Source: Actinophytocola sp963840275 (lineage in GTDB: Bacteria; Actinomycetota; Actinomycetes; Mycobacteriales; Pseudonocardiaceae). From it: 64,000 nucleotides of DNA. Shown here piece after piece: positions 24,656 to 33,042 of this stretch. Within the stretch, counting starts at the first letter, position 1. Each line of letters begins with the position of its first letter. A program made the position numbers and the translations under genes. A model generated the notes under the pieces. It was not told the DNA's origin, did not search any database, and worked only from the letters and a program-made list of their open reading frames with translations. Location of the stretch: positions 558,001-622,000 of the forward strand of contig CAWIYK010000002.1 of NCBI GenBank assembly GCA_963840275.1, in the 5' to 3' direction.

Positions 24656-24672
24656 ATATAGGATAGGGTCTC

Positions 24673-25287
24673 ATGCGGACCTACGGCGGCGCCACCCCCG
24701 AGGAGCGGCAGGCCAAGCGGCGCGCCGCGTTGTTCGAGGCCGCCCTCGACCTGCTCGCCGACGGCGGTTGGGAGCGCGTCACCGTGCGTGGCGTCTGCGC
24801 CGCCGCCCGCCTCAACGACCGCTACTTCTACGAGAGCTTCCGCGACCCCGAGGCGCTGCTGCTCGCGGTCCGCGAGGAGGTCACGGCCCAGGCGTTCGCG
24901 GCCATCGCGACGGCCATCGCGGACACCACGCCCGACCCGGACGTCCGGATCCGCGCGATCGTCGTCGCCGTGATCGACTTCTTCACCGACGATTCCCGGC
25001 GCGGCACCCTGCTGGTCCAGTCGCAGGCCACCGACGCGCTGCGTCGCGCGCGGCACCAGACGATCCGCGTGATGGCCGCGATCGTCGCCGAGCAGGGCGT
25101 CGTGATGCTGGGCGACGAGGCGCCGCCGGAGCCCGACCGCGAGCTGGCCGCGCTCACCCTCGTGCACGGCACCCTGGAGCTGTTCGCCAGCTGGCTGCGC
25201 GGCGAGCTGGACGTCAGCCGCGCGCACCTGACCGACTTCCTCGTCGCCATGGTCCGCACCACCGGCGATCTCAACAAACGTCTCTAG
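24673..25287 (+). CDS. TetR-family regulator
   Basis: A 204-residue regulator with an N-terminal TetR helix-turn-helix (FEAALDLLADGGWERVTVRGVCAAARLNDRYFYESF) and a helical ligand-binding C-terminal domain of no specific type. It is divergent from the MpaB-like gene, with an operator-like dyad between them, so it probably represses that gene and itself. The stop overlaps the convergent manganese exporter gene by 4 bp. Confidence 0.92.
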   Translation: MRTYGGATPEERQAKRRAALFEAALDLLADGGWERVTVRGVCAAARLNDRYFYESFRDPEALLLAVREEVTAQAFAAIATAIADTTPDPDVRIRAIVVAVIDFFTDDSRRGTLLVQSQATDALRRARHQTIRVMAAIVAEQGVVMLGDEAPPEPDRELAALTLVHGTLELFASWLRGELDVSRAHLTDFLVAMVRTTGDLNKRL

Positions 25288-25883
25288 AAGATCGCCTGCC
25301 ACCCCGCGATGAGCGCGAACACGATGAACACGGCCGCGGCACCGCGCTGGATGAAGTGCGCCGGCACCCGCGCGCGCAGCTTGCGGCCGACCAGCAGCGC
25401 GAGCACCGTGACGCTCATCAGCGCGAGGAACGTGCCGATGCCGACCGCGACCGGGTTGGCGTAGCGCGCGGCGACCCCGATGGCCGTCACCTGCGAGGCG
25501 TCGCCCCATTCGGTGAGGAACAGCGTGCCGAACGAGACCATCGCGGCACGCACGAACGGCACCGCGTCCCGCTTCGCGGTCGTGGCGCCGTCGGCCTCGT
25601 CGGTGTCCGTCTCGAGGCTCTCGCGGATGAGCAGCACCGCGCCGAGCCCGAACAGCACGGCGATCGCACCCGCGACGAGCCGCTCCGGCAGCAGCGTGAT
25701 CGCGCTGCCGAGCGCCACCGCGATGACCGCCTGCAACGCGAACGCGAGCCCGGCACCGAGCAATACCGGTCTGCTGCGAAACCGACTGGAGAGCACAAGG
25801 GTCAGCGCGGTCGTCTTGTCCGGCAGCTCAAGCAGGAAGACGGCGCCGTACGCCGAGACGAAAGCGAGCAGCCAGTGGCCCAT
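25284..25883 (-). CDS. GDT1/UPF0016 (TMEM165) family manganese exporter
   Basis: The 199-residue membrane protein has six predicted helices in two inverted halves. Each half carries the diagnostic cation-binding motif of the family: LELPDKT (Glu19) and TEWGDASQ (Glu125). Bacterial members export Mn(II), and UPF0016 genes are classic targets of the yybP-ykoY manganese riboswitch, which is visible in the leader. The ATG at 25883 gives the standard N-terminus, with GGAGGG about 11 bp upstream. An in-frame ATG at 25943 falls inside the riboswitch expression platform. Confidence 0.93.
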   Translation of the reverse strand: MGHWLLAFVSAYGAVFLLELPDKTTALTLVLSSRFRSRPVLLGAGLAFALQAVIAVALGSAITLLPERLVAGAIAVLFGLGAVLLIRESLETDTDEADGATTAKRDAVPFVRAAMVSFGTLFLTEWGDASQVTAIGVAARYANPVAVGIGTFLALMSVTVLALLVGRKLRARVPAHFIQRGAAAVFIVFALIAGWQAIF

Positions 25884-25950
25884 GTGGACAGAAGTCCCTC
25901 CGCGTCGGGCCCGGAAGGAGGCAGCAAGACTCCGACCGGGCATGGTTTAA

Positions 25951-26071
25951 CCCGGCCGGAGGTCTCGTTCGCCCGCTCGCGCGGGTGAGGCACCGGACTC
26001 GCGAGCGAGTCAGTATGTCGATGTCCTCGCCGAGGCGGCCGAAGCCGCCGCGGGAACTACTCCCCTCTGGC
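25951..26071 (-). ncRNA. yybP-ykoY manganese riboswitch
   Basis: Read on the minus strand, the leader contains AGGGGAGTAG near 26060-26070, a GC-rich paired stem, then ATCGACATACTGAC, CCGGTGCC and GAACGAGACCTCCGG near 25955-25970. These are the conserved elements of the yybP-ykoY class. Downstream, the CCGGCCGGG/CCCGGTCGG pair could serve as an expression-platform hairpin before the exporter's ribosome-binding site. High Mn(II) is expected to turn the exporter on. Confidence 0.88.
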
Positions 26072-26120
26072 GCGGCCAGCTTACTCCTGAGCGCTGACGT
26101 TCCGTTATGGCGGCGGTCAC

Positions 26121-26134
26121 GGGACCTTGGTCCC
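26121..26134 (+). promoter_or_regulatory. Palindrome in the cydA leader
   Basis: GGGACC-TT-GGTCCC, followed 8 bp later by another GGGACC, lies 58 bp upstream of cydA. It could be an operator or a leader hairpin; it does not match a redox-regulator site I know. Confidence 0.3.
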
Positions 26135-26192
26135 GAACGCACGGGACCGGAGGACCTGCCGGGCGCCGGGCGCGCGGAGCAGCCTGGTTGAC

Positions 26193-27644
26193 GTGGACGT
26201 TCTGGACCTCGCGCGCTGGCAGTTCGGCATCACCACCGTCTACCACTTCCTGATGGTGCCGCTGACGATCGGACTGTCGTTGCTGGTCGCGGGCATGCAG
26301 ACGGCGTGGGTGCGCACCGGCAACCCGCGCCACCTCGCGATGACGAAGTTCTGGGGCAAGCTCCTGATGATCAACTTCGCCATGGGGGTGGTGACGGGGA
26401 TCGTCCAGGAGTTCCAGTTCGGCATGGCGTGGAGCGAGTACTCACGCTTCGTCGGCGACGTGTTCGGCGCGCCGCTCGCCATGGAGGGGCTGGTCGCGTT
26501 CTTCGTCGAGTCCACGTTCCTCGGGCTGTGGATGTTCGGCTGGGACCGGCTGCCGAAGCGCGTGCACCTGGCGTGCGTGTGGGCGTTCTCGCTGGCGACC
26601 GTGGCGTCGGCGTACTTCATCCTGTCGGCCAACTCGTGGATGCAGCACCCGGTCGGCGTCGAGCTGGTCGACGGGCGGCCGCGGCTGACGTCGATCTGGG
26701 CGGTGCTCGGGAACTCGACCGTGCTGGCCGCGTTCCCGCACGCGGTCTTCGGCGCCTTCGCCGTCGCGGCAACGTTTCTGGTGGGGATCGGCGCGTGGCG
26801 GCTGTGCCGGGCCCGCGCCGACGAGAGCGTGTGGCGGGCGTCGGTGCGGCTGGGCGCGTGGGTCGGCGTCGTCGCGTTCGCCGGGCTCGCGATCAGCGGC
26901 GACCTCCAGTCGAAGCTGATGTTCGAACAGCAGCCGATGAAGATGGCGGCCGCGGAGGCGTTGTGCCACACCGAACAGCCGGCCGGCTTCTCGGTGTTCG
27001 CGATCGGCGACGTGTCGAGCCCGGACTGCGAGAACGTCAAGTCGGTCACCGTCCCCGCCCTGCTTTCCTTTCTGGCCAACGGAGACCTCGACTCGGAGGT
27101 GCGCGGGCTCGACGACCTCGTCGGGCAGTACCAGGAGCGGTACGGCTCGCACTACCCGGTCGACCCTCGGCTCGGCGAGCTGTCCGGGCAGCCGATCGAC
27201 TACGTGCCGAACCTGCCGGTGACGTACTGGAGCTTCCGGCTGATGATCGGCCTCGGCGCGCTCGGCGCGTTCGCTGGGGTGGCCGTGCTGTGGCTGACGC
27301 GTCGCGGGCGGGTGCCGAGGTCCCGGTGGTTCCCCCGGCTCGCGCTGGCGAGCATCGCGACTCCCTTCGTCGCCAACAGCTTCGGCTGGATCTTCACGGA
27401 GATGGGCCGGCAGCCGTTCGTCGTCGCGCCCAACCCGTCCGGTGTGGACGGTGTGTGGATGTTCACCGCGCGGGCCGTGTCCGGTCTGACGGTCGGCGAG
27501 GTGCTGACGTCACTGATCGCGCTGACGCTGACCTACGGCGCGCTCGCGTGCGTCGAGGTCGTGCTGATGCGGCGGTACGTGCGGGCCGGCCTCGACGAGC
27601 CGGCGGAGGAGAAGCCGGACGACACCCTGTCGTTCGCCTACTGA
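26193..27644 (+). CDS. cydA: Cytochrome bd quinol oxidase subunit I
   Basis: A 483-residue, nine-helix subunit carrying the hemes of the high-affinity terminal oxidase, which reduces O2 with menaquinol. The N-terminus MDVLDLARWQFGITTVYHFLMVPLTIGL contains a heme-ligand histidine (about residue 18). MAMEGLVAFFVESTFLGLWMFGW, NSWMQHPVG and GWIFTEMGRQPFV are family signatures. The GTG at 26193 is chosen because it gives this start. It begins a cydA-cydB-cydDC operon and is divergent from the manganese riboswitch. Confidence 0.96.
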   Translation: MDVLDLARWQFGITTVYHFLMVPLTIGLSLLVAGMQTAWVRTGNPRHLAMTKFWGKLLMINFAMGVVTGIVQEFQFGMAWSEYSRFVGDVFGAPLAMEGLVAFFVESTFLGLWMFGWDRLPKRVHLACVWAFSLATVASAYFILSANSWMQHPVGVELVDGRPRLTSIWAVLGNSTVLAAFPHAVFGAFAVAATFLVGIGAWRLCRARADESVWRASVRLGAWVGVVAFAGLAISGDLQSKLMFEQQPMKMAAAEALCHTEQPAGFSVFAIGDVSSPDCENVKSVTVPALLSFLANGDLDSEVRGLDDLVGQYQERYGSHYPVDPRLGELSGQPIDYVPNLPVTYWSFRLMIGLGALGAFAGVAVLWLTRRGRVPRSRWFPRLALASIATPFVANSFGWIFTEMGRQPFVVAPNPSGVDGVWMFTARAVSGLTVGEVLTSLIALTLTYGALACVEVVLMRRYVRAGLDEPAEEKPDDTLSFAY

Positions 27645-27654
27645 GGAAAGGGTC

Positions 27655-28629
27655 ATGGAGACCTTCTGGTTCGTCGCGATCGCCGTGCTGTGGCTCGGTT
27701 ACCTGTTCCTGGAGGGGTTCGACTTCGGCGTCGGCATGCTGTTGCGGATCCTCGGCCGCACCGAGGGCGACCGGCGGGCGCTGATGACCACGATCGGGCC
27801 GGTGTGGGACGGCAACGAGGTGTGGCTGATCGTCGCGGCCGGCGCCACGTTCGCCGCGTTCCCCGGCTGGTACGCGGGTCTGTTCAGCGCCGGCTACCTG
27901 CCGCTTCTGTTGGTGCTGCTGGCGTTGATCGGCCGCGGCGTGGCGATCGAGTACCGCGGCAAGATCGACACGGACCGCTGGCGGGCGGTCTGGGACGGGG
28001 TGATCGCGGGCGGCTCGCTGGTCGCGACGCTCGGCGTCGGGTTGCTGCTGTCGTGGAACGTGCTCGGTCTGCCGCTCGACGTGAACGGCAACCGCGTCGG
28101 CTCGCCGTTCGCCGCGCTGCGGTGGGACACCGCGCTCGGCGCGCTCGCGATCACCGGGTTCGCGCTGGTGCACGGCGCGGCGTTCGTGGCGCTCAAGACC
28201 GACGGCCTGCTCCGGCACCGCGCCCGACGACTCGCGTTGTCGCTGCTGCCGGTCGGGTTGGCGCCGCTGCTGATGCTGGCGCTCGTGGTGCAGCTGCGGT
28301 CGGACTCGGAGTGGACCTGGCTGGCGCTGTTCGCCGTGCTCGTGGCCGCCGTCGGGGCGTGGCTGCGGTTGGCGGACGGGCGCGAGGGGCAGGCGTTCGC
28401 GTTGCTCGGCGTGGTGATCGGCGCGAGCGTGCTCGCGTTGTTCGGGTCGCTGTACCCGAACGTGCTGCCGTCCACGGTGGACCCCGCGTATTCACTGTCC
28501 ATAGCGGACACGGCGTCGAGCCCGTACACGCTCACGGTGATGACGTGGGTGGCGGCGTTCGGCGCGCCCGCGGTGCTCGTCTACCAGGGCTGGACGTACT
28601 GGGTATTCCGCAAGCGGGTGCTGTCGTGA
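27655..28629 (+). CDS. cydB: Cytochrome bd quinol oxidase subunit II
   Basis: This 324-residue, eight- or nine-helix partner of CydA has the family start METFWFVAIAVLWLGYLFLEGFDFGVGML and the segments TIGPVWDGNEVWLIVAAGATFAAFP and RGVAIEYRGK. AGGAAAGG precedes the ATG. It starts 10 bp after cydA, and its stop overlaps the cydDC GTG start by 3 bp, so the three genes are coupled. Confidence 0.96.
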   Translation: METFWFVAIAVLWLGYLFLEGFDFGVGMLLRILGRTEGDRRALMTTIGPVWDGNEVWLIVAAGATFAAFPGWYAGLFSAGYLPLLLVLLALIGRGVAIEYRGKIDTDRWRAVWDGVIAGGSLVATLGVGLLLSWNVLGLPLDVNGNRVGSPFAALRWDTALGALAITGFALVHGAAFVALKTDGLLRHRARRLALSLLPVGLAPLLMLALVVQLRSDSEWTWLALFAVLVAAVGAWLRLADGREGQAFALLGVVIGASVLALFGSLYPNVLPSTVDPAYSLSIADTASSPYTLTVMTWVAAFGAPAVLVYQGWTYWVFRKRVLS

Positions 28630-31600
28630 GCCTCGGCGCGTTGCCGCGGCTGTCGGGCGCGGCGCGGCGGGCGCTGGTCGGGTGCGGGGTGCTGGCGGCG
28701 TTGGGCGGGGTCGCGCTGGTGGCGCAGGCGTGGGCGCTGGCCACGGTGGTGGCGAAGGTGATGGCGGGGGCGCCCATCGGCGGGCCACTGGGGGTGCTCG
28801 CCGGTGCGGTGCTCGCGCGCGCGATGTTGGGCTGGGCGACGCAGGTGGTCGCGGCCCGGGCCGCGGCAGGGGTGAAGGAGGAGCTGCGGGCCCGGCTGCT
28901 CGATCACGCGCTGGCGTTGGGTCCGGAGTGGACGGTGCCGCGTGGCGCCGCGCTGACGGTGCTCGCGACGCGGGGCCTCGACGCGCTGGACGCGTACTTC
29001 ACGGTGTACCTGCCGGCGCTGGTGAACGCGGCGGTGCTGCCGCTCGGGATCGGCGCCGTGCTGTTCGTTGCGGACTGGCCGTCGGCGGTGGTCGTCGCGG
29101 TGACGTTGCCGCTGGTGCCGTTGTTCGCGGTGCTGGTGGGTCTGCGGACCCGCGACCGGGTGCGGGAGGCGGCGGCGTCGGAACAGCGCGCGGCGGCGCA
29201 CCTGCGTGAGTTGGTGCGGGCGTTGCCGGTGCTGAGGGCGTTCCGCCGCGCGGACGCACAGGCGGAGACGATCCGCCGAATCTCGGACGCACACCGACGA
29301 TCCACGATGGCGACGCTGCGGGTGGCTTTCGCGTCGGCACTGGTACTGGAACTGGTCGCGACGCTGTCGGTCGCGCTGGTGGCGGTGCTGGTGGGCGTGC
29401 GGCTGATCGGCGGCGACCTGTCGCTGACGGTGGGCCTGTTCGTGCTGGTCCTGGCCCCGGAGTGCTACCTGCCGCTACGCGCGGCAGGCGCGGCGCACCA
29501 CGCGAGCGAAGCAGGCGTGGCGGCGGTCGACGAGGTGGCAACACTGACCCAGTCACCAACGCCCCGCGCGCGATGCAGCCCCCACCCTGTCCCGGGGGCG
29601 TCCCGCCTTGCCAGTCTACCGGCCGGGTATGACGGAATGGGCGATGTGGATCTTGCCTGTGGACAACTTGGGGTGATGGGCGAGCTGCGGGTTGCTGACC
29701 TGAGAGTGGCGCGTGGCACCGGGTTTGCCCCCGATGGTGTGTCGTTCACAGCTCGACCGGGTGAGACCGTCCACCTCGACTCACCTAGCGGTAGTGGTAA
29801 GTCGACCACTTTCGCGGCGTTGCTGGGTTTCGTGGCGCCCACCGCGGGCAGCATTCGGATCGACGGCACCGAGCTGTCCGAAGTGGACATCGAGGCCTGG
29901 CGTGCGCGGGTGGCGTGGGTGCCGCAGAACCCCAGGTTCACCGGCGGCACGGTGGCGGCTGAGCTGGGCGGCGACCATCGAGAGCTAGCCGAGCGGCTCA
30001 ACCTGACCCACCTCCTCGACCGGCCCGTCGACCAGCTCTCCACCGGCGAGCGCCAGCGCGTCGCCGTGGCACGCGCGCTCCTGCGGGACGCGGACTTCCT
30101 CCTGCTCGACGAACCCACCGCCCACCAGGACCCCGCCAACGCCGCCCTGGTGCACGCCGCGATCGGACACACCGGCGCCGCGGTCGTCCTCGCCAGCCAC
30201 CGCGACCCCGAGCCCGCCGCCGAACCGGTCGCCCCGCGCCGTGCCACCACCAGCGACCTCGAGGCACCCCGCCGACTGCCGTTGCGCACCCTGCTCACCC
30301 CCCGGCTCCTCGCCGGTGCGGCACTCGGCGCCGCCGCGCTCGTCGCCGGGATCGCGCTCACCGCCACCTCCGCGTGGCTCATCGCGAAGGCCGCCACCCA
30401 GCCGCCGATCCTCACGCTCTCCGTCGTCGTGGTGGGGGTCCGCGCGTTCGGGCTGGCGCGCGCCGGGCTGCGGTACGCCGAGCGGCTCGTCACCCACGAC
30501 GCCGCCTTCCGCGCCGCCGCCGACCAGCGCGTCCGCGCCTGGGGCACGGCCGACGTGCAGCGGCTCACCACCGACATCGACACCGTGCGCGACCTCACCC
30601 CGCGCGTACTCCTGCCGCCCATGGTGGCGGCGCTCGTGTGCGTGGCGGCCGTGACCGTGCAGCTGGCGATCCTGCCGGCCGCGGGGCTCACGCTCGTCAT
30701 CGCGGTCGCGGCGGCCGGCCTGGGTGCACCGGCCGTCGCGCTCGCGCTCGACCGGCGGGCCACCCGCGCACTCGCCGCGGGCCGTCGCCGGGTCGCGGCG
30801 GAGGTGCACATCCTCCTCGACGCCGCAGCGGACCTCATCGCGTTCGGCGCCCACCACGCCCGCCGCGCGGCCCTCGCCGCGATGGATGCCGACCTCGCCG
30901 CCAAGGCCCGCCGCCAGGCGTGGAGCGCCGGCGCGGCGTCGGCGGTGACCACCCTCGCCATGGGCGCGGCCACGGTCGCCGGCGTCTGGCTCGCGGCCGG
31001 TGCCGTGGACCCGCTGCTGGTGCCGGTACTGGCGCTGGTTCCCTTGGCACTGACGGAAACCCTCGCGACACTGCCTACGGCGACCCAACACCTGGCCCCA
31101 CTCCGCGCGGCCCATACCGCCTTTCCCGAACGACGCGACGTTCCCGACGGCGCCTTTCACGGCACCACCCGCCTCCGCGGGGTCGACGTCCGCTGGCCGG
31201 GGGCGGCCGCGCCGACTCTGCGTGACGTCAGCCTCGAGGTGCCCAGCGGCACGCACCTCGCGGTCACCGGCCCTTCCGGCGCCGGCAAGTCCACGCTGCT
31301 CGCGCTGCTGCGGGGCGAACTGCCCGCCGAGGGCGGCACCGCCACCCTGCCGGCCCGCGTCGCCTGGTGTCCCCAGGAACCGAGCCTCGCGGCGACCTCG
31401 CTGCGCGAGAACCTCCGCGTCGCCGACCCGGCCGCCACCGACGACCAGCTCCGCGAAGCGTTGCGGCAGGCCGAGATCGGCGACTGGGCCGACCGGCTCG
31501 ACGCCGACCCGACGACCGCGTCCGGCGGCGAGGCCCAGCGGCTCGCGCTGGCGCGTGCGCTCCTCGCCGACGCCGACCTCCTCCTGCTCGACGAGCCGAC

Positions 31601-31724
31601 CGCGCACCTCGACCCGCCCACCGCGCGCAAGGTTCTCGCCAACCTCAGCGGCCGCACGGTCGTGCACGTCACCCACCGCGCGGAGGAGGCGGCCGCCGCG
31701 GACGTCGTCCTCGAACTAGCCTGA
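28626..31724 (+). CDS. cydDC: Fused CydDC ABC exporter for cytochrome bd assembly, with in-frame repeat insertion
   Basis: The 1032-residue fusion is arranged transmembrane, ATPase, transmembrane, ATPase. The CydD half (about 1-540) has six helices, Walker A SPSGSGKST, signature LSTGERQR and Walker B FLLLDEPT. The CydC half (about 555-1032) has Walker A GPSGAGKST, signature ASGGEAQR and LLLLDEPT. It exports thiols and reshapes heme homeostasis for cytochrome bd. Residues about 315-347, in the linker between the first membrane and ATPase domains, are encoded by repeat C and read in frame (GDVDLACGQL). Split CydD and CydC products are less likely because the frame is continuous. Confidence 0.92.
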   Translation: MSLGALPRLSGAARRALVGCGVLAALGGVALVAQAWALATVVAKVMAGAPIGGPLGVLAGAVLARAMLGWATQVVAARAAAGVKEELRARLLDHALALGPEWTVPRGAALTVLATRGLDALDAYFTVYLPALVNAAVLPLGIGAVLFVADWPSAVVVAVTLPLVPLFAVLVGLRTRDRVREAAASEQRAAAHLRELVRALPVLRAFRRADAQAETIRRISDAHRRSTMATLRVAFASALVLELVATLSVALVAVLVGVRLIGGDLSLTVGLFVLVLAPECYLPLRAAGAAHHASEAGVAAVDEVATLTQSPTPRARCSPHPVPGASRLASLPAGYDGMGDVDLACGQLGVMGELRVADLRVARGTGFAPDGVSFTARPGETVHLDSPSGSGKSTTFAALLGFVAPTAGSIRIDGTELSEVDIEAWRARVAWVPQNPRFTGGTVAAELGGDHRELAERLNLTHLLDRPVDQLSTGERQRVAVARALLRDADFLLLDEPTAHQDPANAALVHAAIGHTGAAVVLASHRDPEPAAEPVAPRRATTSDLEAPRRLPLRTLLTPRLLAGAALGAAALVAGIALTATSAWLIAKAATQPPILTLSVVVVGVRAFGLARAGLRYAERLVTHDAAFRAAADQRVRAWGTADVQRLTTDIDTVRDLTPRVLLPPMVAALVCVAAVTVQLAILPAAGLTLVIAVAAAGLGAPAVALALDRRATRALAAGRRRVAAEVHILLDAAADLIAFGAHHARRAALAAMDADLAAKARRQAWSAGAASAVTTLAMGAATVAGVWLAAGAVDPLLVPVLALVPLALTETLATLPTATQHLAPLRAAHTAFPERRDVPDGAFHGTTRLRGVDVRWPGAAAPTLRDVSLEVPSGTHLAVTGPSGAGKSTLLALLRGELPAEGGTATLPARVAWCPQEPSLAATSLRENLRVADPAATDDQLREALRQAEIGDWADRLDADPTTASGGEAQRLALARALLADADLLLLDEPTAHLDPPTARKVLANLSGRTVVHVTHRAEEAAAADVVLELA
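29569..29666 (-). repeat. Dispersed repeat, copy C, inside cydDC
   Basis: On the minus strand this reads TTGTCCACA, AGGCAAGATCCACATC, CCGGTAGACTGG, a GCCCCC/GGGGGC-type hairpin and GGGGGCTGCATCGCG. That is the same order as copies A and B, without the first DnaA-box-like site. Length is 98 bp against 97 bp for the equivalent part of A and B. It lies wholly within the CydD coding frame. Confidence 0.85.
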
Positions 31725-31732
31725 ACAGCGTC

Positions 31733-32870
31733 ATGGAACCCGCTCTTGCCGCGCAGGCGCTCGGCGCCTCGACCGAGATCGCGACGGCGGCGCTGTCCGG
31801 GGAGGACCCGGAGGCGGTGCTGCGGCTCGTCGTGCGCCACGCCGCCGAGCTCGCCGGCGCCGACCTCGGCCTCGTCATGGCCCGCGCGGAGGACGGTTCC
31901 CTGACCGTCGAGGCCGCGCACGGGGCGCCGAGCGTGCCGACGATCGTCGACCCGGTCGGGCTGGTGCTGTCGAACCGGTCGTCGGCCGCGCGGGTGGCGC
32001 GCAGCGGCGTCGCGATCGTCGTCGACGACGTGTGCACCGACCCGCGCACGGCTCCGTTCGTGCCGCGTGAGCTGCGGACCTACGGACCGTTCGCGGCCGC
32101 GCCGTTCGGCACCACCCAGCGTCGGCTCGGCGCGCTGACCGTGTACCGGAAGCGCGGCGCGAAGCCGTTCGCCGAGACCGCGGTCGAGGTGCTGACCGCG
32201 TTCGCCGCGCAGGCCGGGCTGGTGCTCGTGCTCGCGGAGGGCGCCACCGCCCGCGCCCGGCTCACGCTCTACCAGGAGCGCGAACGCATCGCCCGCGACC
32301 TGCACGACGTCCTCGTCCAACGGCTCTACGCCGCCGGCATGCAGCTCGACCTGCTCGCGCGCCGGCCCGTCGCGCAAGCTCGCCCGCAAGGACGCCACCC
32401 GGCTGTCCGACGCGATCGACCAGCTCGACGCGTCGATCGCGGACGTCCGCGCGGTGGTCCGCGCCCTGCGCAACCCGGACCCGGTCGACACCTCCACCGA
32501 CCTCGCCGAGTCGGCGGCCGTCGAGGTCGCGATCGCCGGCGAGCTGCTCGGGTTCCCGCCGGAACTGACCATCGACGGCGACCTCGCCGACATTCCCGCC
32601 GACCTCGCAGACCATGCACGGGCAGCGCTGCGGGAGACACTGTCCAATGTGGTCAGACACTCCGGCGCGACGCACGTGACCGTCCACATCGGACGCACGG
32701 ACGCGCTCCGGCTGACCGTCGCGGACGACGGCTGCGGCATCCCGGAGGGCGTGAGCCACCGCGGCCTCAAACACCTCGAGGAACGCGCCGAGCAGGCGGG
32801 CGGCCGCTGCGTCGTGCGGTCCTCGCCGAAGGGCACGACGGTCACCTGGACCGTCCCCTTACGGGGGTAG
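31733..32870 (+). pseudogene. GAF-domain sensor histidine kinase (NarL/DevS type) with a +1 frameshift
   Basis: Two frames together encode about 378 residues. They give a GAF domain (about 20-170), the dimerisation/phosphoacceptor helix RERIARDLHDVLVQRLYAAGMQL with its histidine, then, after a frame change, SRKLARKDATRLSDAIDQ. An HATPase follows with LSNVVRHSGATHVTVHI and DDGCGIPEGVSHRGLKHL. The break fits one extra C in the CCC run at 32366-32368. Without it the frame is intact, so a sequencing error, recent inactivation or slippage are all possible. It directly follows cydDC. The DevR-like regulator at 37982 is the nearest plausible partner. Confidence 0.85.
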
Positions 32871-32964
32871 GGCTAGCCCCACCCCTGTTCTCCCTGCCTG
32901 CACCAGTGTCGATCTCGATCGAACCCGCAAGGCTTCTCCTGTGCGACAGGCAAAGGAGAACATC

Positions 32965-33042
32965 ATGAGCGAGCTTGCGAGCGAATCAATGTTGCAGGGC
33001 GACCGCGAGCGGCCGTACCGAGCCTGCGAGGGACGGTCATGA
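32965..33042 (+). CDS. Short leader ORF overlapping the ABC transporter start
   Basis: ATG at 32965 has a strong AAAGGAG ribosome-binding site 6 bp upstream and encodes 25 residues starting MSELASESMLQGD. Its TGA overlaps the ATG of the ABC ATPase (ATGA). A similar ORF, with AGCTTGCG, AGCGAATCA and GAGCCTGCGAGG in common, sits at 48738-48806 before a response regulator. It is probably a translational-coupling leader rather than a functional peptide. Confidence 0.55.
   Translation: MSELASESMLQGDRERPYRACEGRS

Noticed and set aside
29690..31724. Separate cydD ATPase/cydC gene starting after repeat C
   Set aside because: The frame is continuous from 28626, the upstream part ends as a membrane domain without its ATPase, and there is no stop or good ribosome-binding site at the junction; kept as one fusion.
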